Shown: piece after piece, positions 1 through 12,960 of the stretch
Numbering within the stretch: the stretch's first letter is position 1
Layout: each line of letters begins with the position of its first letter
From: an uncultured SAR116 cluster alpha proteobacterium
Lineage (GTDB): Bacteria; Pseudomonadota; Alphaproteobacteria; Puniceispirillales; Marisalimonadaceae
DNA: 64,000 bases
Assembly (NCBI GenBank): GCA_902595145.1
Contig: CACJOU010000006.1
Coordinates: 1-64,000 of the forward strand
Reading direction: 5' to 3'
Position numbers and translations under genes: made by a program
Notes under the pieces: generated by a model
What the model saw: only the letters and a program-made list of their open reading frames with translations
Told to the model about the DNA's origin: nothing
Databases searched by the model: none

Positions 1-1
1 T

Positions 2-583
2 CTATTTAACATTCAAGACCCTCCTGAAACTGTTAAAGTTGCAGCGCAGTCTGTTATGAGGGATATTATTGGTCAGACAAAAATACAAACAGCACTTACG
101 GGTGGTCGTCAAGATATTCAATTGAAAGCTAAAAACATGCTCCAAGAACTTTTGAATGAATATGAAGCTGGAGTTGAAATCAGAGATGTTCAATTGCTTT
201 CAGTTAATCCTCCTTCTGAAGTAATTGATGCTTTTAATGATGTTCAAAGAGCTAGACAAGATAGAGATACGCTTATTAACGAAGCTGAGGCATTTAGAAA
301 TGATATCGTGCCTAGAGCAAGAGGTGAAGCAGCTCAACTTATTTCAGAAGCAGAAGCATATGCTAGCGAAGTGGTAAATAGAGCTAAAGGTGATGCTGAT
401 AGATTTAACTCAATCTATACAAGTTATAAACTTAACCCTGAAGTTACAGAGTCAAGAATATACTTGGAGACAATGGAAAAAGTCTTTTCAAGAGTAAAAA
501 AAATCATAATGGATAATTCTGCAAGTTCATCTGGAGTTGTTCCATATTTACCTTTAGATCAACTAAAACAAAAGGGAAATTAG
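2..583 (+). CDS. hflK: FtsH protease activity modulator HflK, 5'-truncated by window edge
   Basis: Open frame from base 2 (LFNIQDPPETVKVAAQSVMRDIIGQ...) with SPFH/coiled-coil sequence; directly followed by hflC. Confidence 0.88.
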   Translation, partial: LFNIQDPPETVKVAAQSVMRDIIGQTKIQTALTGGRQDIQLKAKNMLQELLNEYEAGVEIRDVQLLSVNPPSEVIDAFNDVQRARQDRDTLINEAEAFRNDIVPRARGEAAQLISEAEAYASEVVNRAKGDADRFNSIYTSYKLNPEVTESRIYLETMEKVFSRVKKIIMDNSASSSGVVPYLPLDQLKQKGN

Positions 584-585
584 TA

Positions 586-1458
586 ATGTCTTCTTTAAAA
601 ATATTTTCAGGTTTAGGTGTCTTAGCTGTGTTATTTGGTATACTAAGTTCCTTTTTTACTGTTGATCAAACTCAACAAGCATTAGTTCTTCAGTTTGGGG
701 AACCTAAAAGGCTTGTTAATAAACCTGGTTTGAATTTTAAAATACCTTTTATTCAAGAAGTTACTTATTTTGAAAAAAGAGTACTTTCTTTAGTATCGCA
801 AGATTCAGAAGAAGTTATTCTGGCTGACCAAAAAAGACTTGAGGTTGATACTTATTCAAGATTTAGAATAACTGACCCACTTTTATTTTATCAAACTGTA
901 AGAAATGAATTTGGTGCCCGACAACGTCTCGAATCTATCATTGACTCATCTGTTAGAAGGGTGTTTGGTAAGTTCGAACTTACAGCTATTTTATCTGATG
1001 CAAGAACAAAAATTGTAGAAGATATTGGAGATGAAGTTAATTCCACAATCAAAAAATTAGGTATGGAAATAATTGATGTTAGGATAAGACGAGCAGATTA
1101 CCCAGAAGCTACTAGTCAAAATATTTTTAATAGAATGAAAACAGAACGAGAGCAAGAAGCTAAAGAGTTTAGAGCGGAAGGTGCAGAAGAGGCTCAAAAA
1201 ATCCGAGCAGATGCAGAAAAACAGAAAGTTGTTCTTGTTGCAGAGAGTAAAAGAAAGGCTGAAGCTTTAAGAGGTAATGGTGATGCTCAAGCCATTAAGA
1301 TTTATTCTGATGCATTTGGGCAAGATGAAAAATTTTTCAAATTTTATAGATCTATGCTAGCTTATGAAAACACATTTGCAGACGATGGGACAACAATGCT
1401 ACTGAGTCCTGATAGTGATTTTTTTAGCTTTTTTGGTAAGCAAGATGGTAAAAAATAA
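586..1458 (+). CDS. hflC: Protease modulator HflC
   Basis: ORF; VDQTQQALVLQFGEPKR, SPFH domain, adjacent to hflK. Confidence 0.92.
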   Translation: MSSLKIFSGLGVLAVLFGILSSFFTVDQTQQALVLQFGEPKRLVNKPGLNFKIPFIQEVTYFEKRVLSLVSQDSEEVILADQKRLEVDTYSRFRITDPLLFYQTVRNEFGARQRLESIIDSSVRRVFGKFELTAILSDARTKIVEDIGDEVNSTIKKLGMEIIDVRIRRADYPEATSQNIFNRMKTEREQEAKEFRAEGAEEAQKIRADAEKQKVVLVAESKRKAEALRGNGDAQAIKIYSDAFGQDEKFFKFYRSMLAYENTFADDGTTMLLSPDSDFFSFFGKQDGKK

Positions 1459-1566
1459 TTAATTTTGTTGTTTATTATAAACAATAAAAAAATTACTTAT
1501 ATTAGCCTTAAAAGCGCCTTTTTTATATATATATTTATTTATTGATGAAAACTTAATGGTGGGTAA

Positions 1567-3009
1567 ATGTCTTACATATTTAAATCTAAAAATAATCAAA
1601 AATACACACTAATCACAAGCATTTTAATTTTATTTTTTACAAGTTATGTTGTTTACGCAAAAAGTGCTCCAGAAAGTTTTGCTAATTTAGCTGAAGAATT
1701 AAGCCCTTCTGTTGTTAATATATCAACTACTACAGTTGTTGAACAAAAATCAAGAGAAATGCCATCTTTCCCTCCTGGCTCACCCTTTGAGGATTTTTTC
1801 AAACAATTTGATAAACCTGAAAATAAAAAAAGAAGAGCCCAATCATTAGGTTCTGGTTTTATTATCGATAAAACGGGTTACGTAATTACTAACAACCACG
1901 TTATTGATAATGCTGAAAAAATAATGGTTATTTTATATGATGACACTTCATTTGAAGCTACTGTGGTAGGTAAGGATCCTAAAACTGATGTCGCTCTCTT
2001 AAAAATTGATCCAAAAAACACAAAACTTAAAGCTGTTAAATTTGGTGACTCTAATAAACTCAGAGTTGGTGACTGGGTAATGGCAATAGGCAATCCATTT
2101 GGTTTTGGTGGAACAGTTACAGCCGGAATAGTATCTGCAAGAGGTAGAAATCTTTCTGGGTCATATGATGATTATATTCAAACAGATGCATCTATAAATA
2201 GAGGTAATTCGGGGGGGCCGTTATTTGATATGAAAGGAAACGTTGTAGGAATTAATACTGCAATTTTTTCACAATCCGGTGGTTCAGTAGGAATAGGTTT
2301 TGCTGTTTCATCGAATTTAGCAAAACAAGTTACTGATCAATTAAAGATATATGGCCGAACTAAAAGAGGTTGGCTTGGTGTTTTAATTCAAGAAGTTTCA
2401 GATGAAATTGCTGAAAGTTTGGGAATGAAAGCTGCTAAGGGAGCTTTAGTATCTTCAGCAACTGATGGAGGTCCTGCTGAAAAAGCTGGAATAAAAACTG
2501 GTGATGTTATAATCAAATTTAATGATACTGAAATCAAAAACATGAAAGAACTTCCTAAAGTCGTAGCTGGTACTCCTGTTGGTAAATCTGTACCACTAGT
2601 AATCTTAAGAAATGGAAAAGAATTAACATTAAATGTCACGCTGGGTGAGCTTGAATTAGCAGAAAAAGATAACTTAATTGGTCAAACTTCTAAAAAGAAT
2701 GTTAAAGCTAAAGAGTATGGTAATTTAGGGTTCACGGCAGAAGAATTATCTGATCAAAACAAGAATAAATTTAAGCTCAATGACATTGACACTGGTGTTG
2801 TTATTACATCTGTTAAAGATGATAGCTCAGCTCAAAAAGCTGGTTTAAGTCCAGGTATGGTCATAATAAGAGTTGGTCAGATAGAAGTAAATTCTATGGA
2901 TGTTATAGATAAAGCAATCAAAAATGCAGTGAAACAAAAAAGGAAAGCTTTGTTGCTTTTAGTAAAAGTAGAAAGTGGAACTAGGTTTGTCGCATTAGAA
3001 CTCAAATAA
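1567..3009 (+). CDS. degP: Do/DegP-family periplasmic serine endoprotease with two PDZ domains
   Basis: Signal-like N-terminus, SLGSGFIIDKTGYVITNNHV, NRGNSGGPLF, PDZ repeats. Confidence 0.9.
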   Translation: MSYIFKSKNNQKYTLITSILILFFTSYVVYAKSAPESFANLAEELSPSVVNISTTTVVEQKSREMPSFPPGSPFEDFFKQFDKPENKKRRAQSLGSGFIIDKTGYVITNNHVIDNAEKIMVILYDDTSFEATVVGKDPKTDVALLKIDPKNTKLKAVKFGDSNKLRVGDWVMAIGNPFGFGGTVTAGIVSARGRNLSGSYDDYIQTDASINRGNSGGPLFDMKGNVVGINTAIFSQSGGSVGIGFAVSSNLAKQVTDQLKIYGRTKRGWLGVLIQEVSDEIAESLGMKAAKGALVSSATDGGPAEKAGIKTGDVIIKFNDTEIKNMKELPKVVAGTPVGKSVPLVILRNGKELTLNVTLGELELAEKDNLIGQTSKKNVKAKEYGNLGFTAEELSDQNKNKFKLNDIDTGVVITSVKDDSSAQKAGLSPGMVIIRVGQIEVNSMDVIDKAIKNAVKQKRKALLLLVKVESGTRFVALELK

Positions 3010-3017
3010 AAAAAATG

Positions 3018-3932
3018 CTACTTAATTATATCACTATCAGTATAGCCTTGAGCATATAACAAGCCTAACAAGCTTGTATTATTGAAATGTAAATCGGCTT
3101 CTTTTTTAAGAGCACTTTTACCATGGTATGATACTCCTAGGCCAGCATGTTTTATCATTTCAATATCATTTGCCCCATCTCCAACACATATTGTATCATT
3201 ATAATTAAGATTATATTTTTTAACGTATTTATCTAAGTATTCAAGTTTGGCTTTTTTGTCTAAAATTGGTCTCTCAACTTTTCCGGTTAATTCAAATTTT
3301 TGAAATTCTTTTTGAATGGTTTGAAGTGTGTTAGCATGAGTATGTCTGAAGCCTAATAATTCTTTTAAATATTGAGTTAAAAAGGTGAAGCCACCAGAAA
3401 CAAGAACAGTAATTGATCCATTCATGTTCATTGTTTTTACTAATTCTCTTGCCCCATGATTAATATTAATATTTTTTTTTAAATTTTCTAAAATGTCTGT
3501 AGAATTACCTTTTAAAACAGCAACTCTGTCTTCAAGGGCTTTTTTGAATTCTATTCTACCATTCATAGCTTCATTAGTAATAAATGTAACTTCTTTTTCT
3601 TTACCAATTTGTCTTGCAAGTTCATCCAAACTTTCTTCTTTAATAATTGTGCTATCCATGTCAGCAATAAGTAACTTTTTCTTTCTTTTTTCGGTAGTTT
3701 TTATAAAATTACAATCAATTCCATAATTAGATTGAAAATCAGACATAATTTTTTTAAGTTTTGTGTCATATCTATTTGAAGACAAACCCCACTCATAAGC
3801 TTTTCTGGAACTCAACTCCCTAAAATGTACTTGTTCATTTGTTGAATTTTGTATGTGAGATGAAACTAAATCCAAATAAAAATTACTAATTTTATGTTCT
3901 TTTGTATTTGATATTAATAAGTAGTCTTTCAT
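3018..3932 (-). CDS. serB: Phosphoserine phosphatase SerB
   Basis: HAD motifs LLIADMDSTII, SGGF, GDGANDIEMI. Confidence 0.9.
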   Translation of the reverse strand: MKDYLLISNTKEHKISNFYLDLVSSHIQNSTNEQVHFRELSSRKAYEWGLSSNRYDTKLKKIMSDFQSNYGIDCNFIKTTEKRKKKLLIADMDSTIIKEESLDELARQIGKEKEVTFITNEAMNGRIEFKKALEDRVAVLKGNSTDILENLKKNININHGARELVKTMNMNGSITVLVSGGFTFLTQYLKELLGFRHTHANTLQTIQKEFQKFELTGKVERPILDKKAKLEYLDKYVKKYNLNYNDTICVGDGANDIEMIKHAGLGVSYHGKSALKKEADLHFNNTSLLGLLYAQGYTDSDIIK

Positions 3933-3961
3933 TAAAAATTAATTATACTATTGTAATAATT

Positions 3962-4885
3962 ATGTCTAGTTTATTTAATGTTAAAGCATCTTTTGATCTT
4001 GAAAAAAATCACTACAACTATGAAAAAGATCTTGTTATTATCGCTGGTCCTACTTGTGTAGGTAAATCATTGATAGCAATGCAATTAGCCAAAAAAATTA
4101 ATGGTGTATTGATTAATGCTGACTCTGTTCAAGTTTATGAAGATCTTAAACTATTATCTGCAAGGCCAACAGAAAAAGATATGCATCAAGTTCCTCACTT
4201 TTTGTATGGCTATGTTAAATCTGAAATAAATTATTCAATAGCTGACTGGCTGCAACAGTTGCATAAAGTATTAGATAATCTTAAAAAAATAAAAAAAACA
4301 GCAATTTTAGTCGGGGGGTCAGGTTTATATTTAAATTCAGTTATTAATGGTCTAGCTCCAATTCCAAGACTTAAAGAAGAAATTAAAAAAGAGAGTTTAT
4401 TAAAGTTAAATGAAATTGGAATTGATAATTTTAAGGAAATAAATTTCAACATTGACCCTAAATTTGTAGCTAAAAATTGTGATAAACATAGATTGTTAAG
4501 GTCATATGGTGTTTTTCTTCAAACTAATAAGAATATGACATATTGGTACAAAAAATCTAGACAAGGTGCAATAAAAAGAAAAATTTATAGTTTTTTAATA
4601 AATTTAGAAAGAGAGCAAATTTATAGAAGATGCGAATTAAGGTTTGATAATATGCTTAAAGAAGGAGCGCTCGAGGAGGTTAAAAAAATACATAAATCCA
4701 ATGTTGATAGATCGCTCCCAGTTGCAAAGTGTCTTGGGGTTAAGTGGTTGTTAAGTTATTTGGATAAAAAAATTTCTTTTGAAGAGGCTATTAAGTTAAG
4801 CAAAAGAGATACAAGAAGATATGTGAAGAGACAAATTACATGGTTTTCTCACAATTATATTCCATATAAAATAATCAATATGTAA
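3962..4885 (+). CDS. miaA: tRNA dimethylallyltransferase MiaA
   Basis: IAGPTCVGKS P-loop, NADSVQVYEDLKLLSARPT; start at 3962 preferred over 3902, which overlaps serB. Confidence 0.88.
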   Translation: MSSLFNVKASFDLEKNHYNYEKDLVIIAGPTCVGKSLIAMQLAKKINGVLINADSVQVYEDLKLLSARPTEKDMHQVPHFLYGYVKSEINYSIADWLQQLHKVLDNLKKIKKTAILVGGSGLYLNSVINGLAPIPRLKEEIKKESLLKLNEIGIDNFKEINFNIDPKFVAKNCDKHRLLRSYGVFLQTNKNMTYWYKKSRQGAIKRKIYSFLINLEREQIYRRCELRFDNMLKEGALEEVKKIHKSNVDRSLPVAKCLGVKWLLSYLDKKISFEEAIKLSKRDTRRYVKRQITWFSHNYIPYKIINM

Positions 4886-4931
4886 TAAAATTACAAATTA
4901 CAATCAAAATTTATAATTTTATATTATAAAG

Positions 4932-4960
4932 TTGACGGATTCAAAAATTGTTGGTAACTA
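4932..4960 (+). promoter_or_regulatory. Candidate sigma70-type promoter upstream of ilvB (TTGACG - 17 nt - TAACTA)
   Basis: Hexamers and spacing read directly; in the intergenic gap before ilvB. Confidence 0.35.
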
Positions 4961-4990
4961 ATATTTTTTTGATTGAGAGTATTAAATTAA

Positions 4991-6751
4991 ATGACATTAA
5001 ATTACATAAGTGGAGCAGAGGCTGTGATAAAAGCCTTAGTCGATAACGAAGTTGAGGTAATATTTGGATATCCTGGTGGAGCTGTACTTCCTCTCTATGA
5101 TGCCTTATTTGAAAATAAAAAAATTAAACACATATTGGTTAGGCACGAGCAAGCAGCTGTTCATGCTGCAGAGGGTTATGCTAGATCAACAGGCAAGGTC
5201 GGATGCGTTCTAGTTACTTCTGGTCCGGGTGCAACTAATGCGATTACTGGATTAACAGATGCATTAATGGATTCTATACCAATTATTTGCCTTAGTGGGC
5301 AAGTGCCTACACATTTAATTGGCACCGATGCTTTTCAAGAAGCTGATACAACAGGTATTTCAAGACCATGTACAAAGCATAATTATTTAGTAAAAGACGC
5401 TGATAAATTGTGTGAGATTATTCATAGATCTTTTCACATCGCTTCTTCAGGAAGGCCTGGTCCAGTTCTTATTGATCTACCAAAAGATATACAACTTTCA
5501 AATGTAAAATATGTTGATAAAATTTCTAAAATAAAAAAAATTAATAATAATAATTCTTCAAACATAGATGAAAATTTAATTAATAAAGTTGCAACACTAT
5601 TATTACAGGCAGAACGACCAATTATTTATGGTGGAGGTGGTATTATTAATTCCGGTCCAACTGCATCTAAACTTTTAACTGAGTTAGTAGATATATTAGA
5701 CTGTCCAGTTACACTTACTCTTATGGGTTTAGGTTGTGTCCCAAATACAAATAAAAATTTTTTAGGTATGCTTGGTATGCATGGAACATATGAAGCAAAC
5801 TTAGCTATGCATAATTGTGATGTTATGCTTAATGTAGGAGCACGTTTTGATGATAGGGTAACAGGCAGATTAAACGCTTTTTCTCCCAACTCAAAAAAAG
5901 TGCACATTGACGTTGATAAATCATCTATTAATAAAGTTGTTTCTGTTGATTATGGTATTGTTGGTGATTGTAAAGAAGTATTGTCAGCGTTAATAAAAGA
6001 AGTAAAAAAACTTCATAACCAAAAAACTATCAAATCAAAAACAAAATGGTGGTCTCAAATAAATCAATGGAAAGACAAAGACTCATTAGGTTTCAAACAA
6101 ATTGGAAATAATATTAAACCACAACAAGCTATAAAATCTCTATATGAACAAACTAAAAACTTTGACACATATATTACTACAGAGGTAGGTCAACACCAAA
6201 TGTGGGCAGCACAATATTTTGGATTTTCTAAACCTAATCATTGGATGACGTCTGGTGGATTAGGTACAATGGGTTATGGACTTCCATCATCTGTTGGTGT
6301 TCAAATTGCTCACCCAAAATCTTTAGTTATTGATATTTCAGGAGAAGCTTCCTTTTTGATGAACATGCAAGAGCTTTCAACCATAGTGCAATATAAATTG
6401 CCTATAAAAATATTTATTTTGAATAATGAATGGATGGGGATGGTTAGACAGTGGCAAGAGTTAAACCATGGATCAAGGTACAGCGAGAGCTACACAGCAT
6501 CATTACCGGACTTTGTAAAATTAGCTGAATCTTTTGGTATTCATGGGCTGAGAGTAGATAATATTAATAATTTAGAAGCTACTATTGATGAAATGATAAA
6601 CATTAAAGGTCCAGTGATTGCAGATATTAGAGTGGAAAAAGAGGAAAATTGTTTTCCAATGATACCATCGGGAGCTGCACATAATGAGATGATATTAAGT
6701 TCTGATGATAATAATAAAGATACTTCTAATGAAGGTCTTGCACTAGTATAA
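4991..6751 (+). CDS. ilvB: Acetolactate synthase large subunit
   Basis: ThDP enzyme motifs VFGYPGGAVLPLYDAL, TSGPGATNAITGL; followed by ilvH and ilvC. Confidence 0.93.
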   Translation: MTLNYISGAEAVIKALVDNEVEVIFGYPGGAVLPLYDALFENKKIKHILVRHEQAAVHAAEGYARSTGKVGCVLVTSGPGATNAITGLTDALMDSIPIICLSGQVPTHLIGTDAFQEADTTGISRPCTKHNYLVKDADKLCEIIHRSFHIASSGRPGPVLIDLPKDIQLSNVKYVDKISKIKKINNNNSSNIDENLINKVATLLLQAERPIIYGGGGIINSGPTASKLLTELVDILDCPVTLTLMGLGCVPNTNKNFLGMLGMHGTYEANLAMHNCDVMLNVGARFDDRVTGRLNAFSPNSKKVHIDVDKSSINKVVSVDYGIVGDCKEVLSALIKEVKKLHNQKTIKSKTKWWSQINQWKDKDSLGFKQIGNNIKPQQAIKSLYEQTKNFDTYITTEVGQHQMWAAQYFGFSKPNHWMTSGGLGTMGYGLPSSVGVQIAHPKSLVIDISGEASFLMNMQELSTIVQYKLPIKIFILNNEWMGMVRQWQELNHGSRYSESYTASLPDFVKLAESFGIHGLRVDNINNLEATIDEMINIKGPVIADIRVEKEENCFPMIPSGAAHNEMILSSDDNNKDTSNEGLALV

Positions 6752-6762
6752 GGTTAGCTAAA

Positions 6763-7314
6763 ATGTCTGTTTATCAAAAAAATGAAGTTATAGAAGTTAA
6801 AACTTCAAGAACATTATCTTTAGTAGTAGATAATCAACCAGGCACATTAGCCAGAGTGATTGGTCTTTTCTCTGGAAGAGGTTACAATATAGAGAGCTTA
6901 AATGTTACTGAAATAGATAAGATTCGAAATTTGTCTAGAATATCACTCGTTACAAGGGGAACATCGATGACAATTGAACAGATAAAATCACAATTATTAA
7001 GAATAGTTCCAGTACATATAGTAAGAGATTTAACTCTAGAGGGGCCATTTATAAAAAGTGAACTTGCACTAGTTAAATTGGTAGTCAAAGGTGCTAATAG
7101 AGTTGAAGCACTTAGAATTGCAGAGACTTTTCGAGCTAGAACACTTGATGTTACATTATCAAGTTTTGTTTTTGAACTTACTGGGAAGCCTAGTAAATTA
7201 GACGCTTTTACAGATTTGATGCGTTCACTAGGAGATACAGAAATTTCAAGAACTGGTGTGTCTGCAATCTCAAGAGGTGAGAAAACAGAAACAAAACTAC
7301 TAGATCAAATTTGA
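6763..7314 (+). CDS. ilvH: Acetolactate synthase small subunit
   Basis: ACT domain TLSLVVDNQPGTLARVIGLFSGRGYNIESL. Confidence 0.93.
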   Translation: MSVYQKNEVIEVKTSRTLSLVVDNQPGTLARVIGLFSGRGYNIESLNVTEIDKIRNLSRISLVTRGTSMTIEQIKSQLLRIVPVHIVRDLTLEGPFIKSELALVKLVVKGANRVEALRIAETFRARTLDVTLSSFVFELTGKPSKLDAFTDLMRSLGDTEISRTGVSAISRGEKTETKLLDQI

Positions 7315-7383
7315 CATTCCTGTTAATAAGAAAAAACTTTATAATAAGATTGCAATAATTAACTGAAATACAAGGAGTTTTAA

Positions 7384-8403
<1,020 letters not shown>

Positions 8404-8470
8404 TATTTATTAATTTTTTGATTTAAGTTATTAATTTAAATATGATTTTATAAATGTCTCATTAAAATAA

Positions 8471-9538
<1,068 letters not shown>

Positions 9539-9573
9539 TACTTAACAAAAATATTAATTATGAGTGAGAAAAG

Positions 9574-10509
9574 ATGGTTTCAGGTAAGCCGTCAAATTTA
9601 AAATCATTTAAAAGTAGTAAAAATTTCAATTTTATTTTGATATTATTATGCCTAACTTTAGTTTTTTTAGGAAAATTAGATCTTATTGCTATAAGGAATA
9701 TTAAGGCTTTTCTCTCTGACTTTCTGGCACCTGTAACATTTGCTTTAAATAAACCAGTTAAAGAAATAGCTGGAGTATTTGAAGATGTGAAATCCGCGGG
9801 TTCACTTAGAGAAGAAAATATAAGACTTAAAAGCGAAGTTAGAAAACTTAAAGTTATTAATAGTAAGGTATCTAGTCAAGAGCTTGAATTGTTGGAACTA
9901 AGACAATTACTTAAAGTCTTGCCTGAGAGAAAAAATAAAATTATTACTGCTAGAGCGATAACAGCACCTGGAGGAGTTTTTGCAAATACAGTATTAATAA
10001 ATGCAGGTGAAGATTATGGCATTAAAGTTGGACAACCTGCTATTTCTTCTCTTGGTTTAGTTGGTTACGTAGTTAATGTTAGCTTAAAGACAAGCAGAAT
10101 ATTATTAATAATAGATATAAACTCTTTGATACCTGTATATTTAACTAATAGTAATTGGCCTGCTGTTGTTCAAGGGCAAAGTGGAAAATTATTAACATTA
10201 AAATTTTTGTCTTCAAAAGCTAAACCAATAGATGGTGAAGTTGTTCAAACATCTGGGCATGGAGGTAGATTGCCCCCAGGTATAAATATAGGGAAAATTG
10301 TAAAAAGCTTTTCTGGTAAATTTTACGTTAAACCAATCATTGATTTTCAAAGGCTTACTTATATTTCTATAATCACTAATAAAACCTCTCAATCTATGTC
10401 ATCAAAAAATTTTGATGGATTTGCCCCACTACAAAAACCAAAATCATCCATAAATTTAAAAGGTTTTAATTTAAGTGGAAAAAGAGTAATTGAAAGTCCA
10501 GAAAATTGA
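9574..10509 (+). CDS. mreC: Rod shape-determining protein MreC
   Basis: Position after mreB, TM plus coiled coil plus MreC beta domain. Confidence 0.88.
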   Translation: MVSGKPSNLKSFKSSKNFNFILILLCLTLVFLGKLDLIAIRNIKAFLSDFLAPVTFALNKPVKEIAGVFEDVKSAGSLREENIRLKSEVRKLKVINSKVSSQELELLELRQLLKVLPERKNKIITARAITAPGGVFANTVLINAGEDYGIKVGQPAISSLGLVGYVVNVSLKTSRILLIIDINSLIPVYLTNSNWPAVVQGQSGKLLTLKFLSSKAKPIDGEVVQTSGHGGRLPPGINIGKIVKSFSGKFYVKPIIDFQRLTYISIITNKTSQSMSSKNFDGFAPLQKPKSSINLKGFNLSGKRVIESPEN

Positions 10510-11030
10510 TAAAGCATATCAAAAATTTTTACTATTTTTATAAATTTTCAAAGAGTATATTATTTTTTGTTTTTTTGTTTTTTACATTGAATTTTCAAAC
10601 ATCCTTGAGTTTTTTTTCAATATTTGAAATTTCAACTCCTAGTTTAGTTTCAATAGTAATTTATTTGTGTATAGTAAGATTTAATATTAATCCGTCTAAC
10701 ATAATTTTATTGTTGACAGGCTTTTTCCATGACATAGTAATTGGAAACAATCTTGGAATTACTTCAATATTTCTTCTCATATTTAAATATTTTATTTTTA
10801 GACTAATTTTAGAAAAGATTAATAAAAAGAACCAAGAAGAATGGATTTATTTTACAATAATCTTTATTTTTTCATTTAGCATTGTTTTTTTATTAAATTT
10901 GATAATTAGTTTTTCTCTACCTGAATTAAGTCCTATTTTCTTTCATGTAGGAGTTACTCTAATACTTTTTCCTATTATAAATATTAGTATAAATTTTTTT
11001 AGTTATGTATCACGATTAATTAAGAGCTAG
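10506..11030 (+). CDS. mreD: Rod shape-determining protein MreD
   Basis: Small polytopic membrane protein, overlaps mreC, syntenic. Confidence 0.8.
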   Translation: MIKHIKNFYYFYKFSKSILFFVFLFFTLNFQTSLSFFSIFEISTPSLVSIVIYLCIVRFNINPSNIILLLTGFFHDIVIGNNLGITSIFLLIFKYFIFRLILEKINKKNQEEWIYFTIIFIFSFSIVFLLNLIISFSLPELSPIFFHVGVTLILFPIINISINFFSYVSRLIKS

Positions 11031-11033
11031 CTC

Positions 11034-12959
11034 ATGAAAAATAAAAGTCAAAAATATCTAGAAAACACAATTTCAAAAAGATTTTTTTTATTATCAATAT
11101 TAAAAGGATTTGTAGTTGGTGGAATAGGTTGGAGATTTTTTGATTTACAAATGATAGAGAATAGGAAATATGAGAAACTTTCAGATAACAATCAATTTAA
11201 TTTTCACATGATAGCTCCTGAAAGGGGTCGAATATTAGATCGTAAAATGAGATTACTTGCAGGTAATATGGATGGATTTTCTTTAGTTCTTAATTGGAAT
11301 AAAAATGTAAATGAAGATGAGGTAATAAAAAAAATTTTAAAGATTATTGATATTAGTCAAAAAGATCTACATAACTTTTATGAAGAAATTAAATTTAATA
11401 ATAAAAAGTTTGCTAAAGAAATTTTGATAACAAAAAAATTATCACAAAAAGATGTTTCAAAATTAGCTGTTAGAAGTATTGAATTTCCTGAAGTAAGTTT
11501 TTCAATGACTAAGAAAAGAGTTTATCCTCAAGGTATTATTGCAGGCCATATTACCGGGTATGTTGGGCCATATTCTGAAAAAGATAATAAAATAAAACCA
11601 AATAATTCATGGTTTGAGGTAGGAAAGACAGGCTTAGAAGAATTTTTTGAAAAAGATTTAAGAGGGAAGTTTGGTAGAAAAAGAAATGAGGTAACATCTA
11701 AAGGACACATAATTGCATCACAAATTTACGAAAACACCATTTCAGGAAATGATATACGAACATCTTTAGATATGGGACTACAAGCATTTGCAATTGAAAG
11801 ATTTGAAAGAGGTAATAATACCGTAGTATATTTAAAAAATGACAAAATAAAGAAACAAATTGAACAGGCACAAAATATTAATTACGAAAAAAAAGATTTT
11901 GTCTATAAAGACAAAAAAAATAGGATTGTAAATCCACAATCTGGTTCACTTGTTTTAATGGATATTGAAAATGGAGAAATTTTATGTTCAGTATCTTCTC
12001 CAGGGTATGACCCAAATATTTTTTCCGAGGGTTTAGAAATTGGTGTTTGGAATAGTCTCAAAAACAATTCTAGAGCACCTTTTTTAAATAGAAGTATGTC
12101 TGGTATTTATCCACCAGGCTCAACAATAAAAATGGCTGTTGCACTTGCTGCATTAGAAAATGGTATAATTGATTATAATACTAAATTTTACTGTAATGGT
12201 TTAAAAGAATTAGGTTCTAGTACATTTCATTGCTGGGCTAAAGATGGTCATGGGCAATTGAATTTGATGGAAGCAATCGAACAATCATGCGATGTATATT
12301 TTTATGAATTAGGTTTAAAGGTAGGAATTGATAAAATAGCATTGATGATGAAAAAACTTGGTTTGGGTCAATATTACGATATTGAAATTAATGATAAGTC
12401 TAAAGGTGTTGTCCCAAATATTGAATGGAAACTCAAACGTGATGGATTGCAGTGGTCAATGGGTGAGACATTAAATGCATCTATTGGTCAAGGCTATTTA
12501 CTTACCACACCTCTACAACTAACTACAATGGTTTCGAGAATAGCTAATGGTAAATTTTCTATCACCCCAACATTAATAATGAAAAAAAGTCAAAATAGAT
12601 TTGAACCTTTGAAAATAAATCCTAAACACATAGATTTTATTAAAAAATCTATGGAAAGGGTGGTTACAGGAAATAAAGGAACAGCAAAAAATTATAAAAT
12701 TGGTTCAAAAAAAATTGAAATGGCTGGGAAAACAGGAACAGTACAAGTTGTAAGAATATCTGAAGCAGAAAGGGAAAAGGGCTTAATTAAAAATGAGGAT
12801 AGACCTTGGAAAAAAAGAGATCATGCTTTGTTTGTCGGATATGCGCCTGTCTTAAAACCAAAATATGCTATAACCGTAGTAGTAGAACATGGAGGAAGCG
12901 GTTCATCTGTAGCTGCCCCAATAGCAAGAGATATTTTTAAATATATTTTTAAAGTTTAA
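11034..12959 (+). CDS. mrdA: Penicillin-binding protein 2
   Basis: SGIYPPGSTIKM (SxxK), KTGT motif, syntenic. Confidence 0.93.
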   Translation: MKNKSQKYLENTISKRFFLLSILKGFVVGGIGWRFFDLQMIENRKYEKLSDNNQFNFHMIAPERGRILDRKMRLLAGNMDGFSLVLNWNKNVNEDEVIKKILKIIDISQKDLHNFYEEIKFNNKKFAKEILITKKLSQKDVSKLAVRSIEFPEVSFSMTKKRVYPQGIIAGHITGYVGPYSEKDNKIKPNNSWFEVGKTGLEEFFEKDLRGKFGRKRNEVTSKGHIIASQIYENTISGNDIRTSLDMGLQAFAIERFERGNNTVVYLKNDKIKKQIEQAQNINYEKKDFVYKDKKNRIVNPQSGSLVLMDIENGEILCSVSSPGYDPNIFSEGLEIGVWNSLKNNSRAPFLNRSMSGIYPPGSTIKMAVALAALENGIIDYNTKFYCNGLKELGSSTFHCWAKDGHGQLNLMEAIEQSCDVYFYELGLKVGIDKIALMMKKLGLGQYYDIEINDKSKGVVPNIEWKLKRDGLQWSMGETLNASIGQGYLLTTPLQLTTMVSRIANGKFSITPTLIMKKSQNRFEPLKINPKHIDFIKKSMERVVTGNKGTAKNYKIGSKKIEMAGKTGTVQVVRISEAEREKGLIKNEDRPWKKRDHALFVGYAPVLKPKYAITVVVEHGGSGSSVAAPIARDIFKYIFKV

Positions 12960-12960
12960 T

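Noticed and set aside
1463-1490. Hairpin TTGTTTATTATAAACAA after hflC as terminator
   Set aside because: Short AT-only stem followed by A-tract rather than a U-tract on the coding strand; not convincing
1878-2639. Minus-strand ORFs 1878-2093 and 2388-2639
   Set aside because: Antisense shadows inside degP
5626-7088. Minus-strand ORFs 5626-5907 and 6882-7088
   Set aside because: Antisense to ilvB and ilvH
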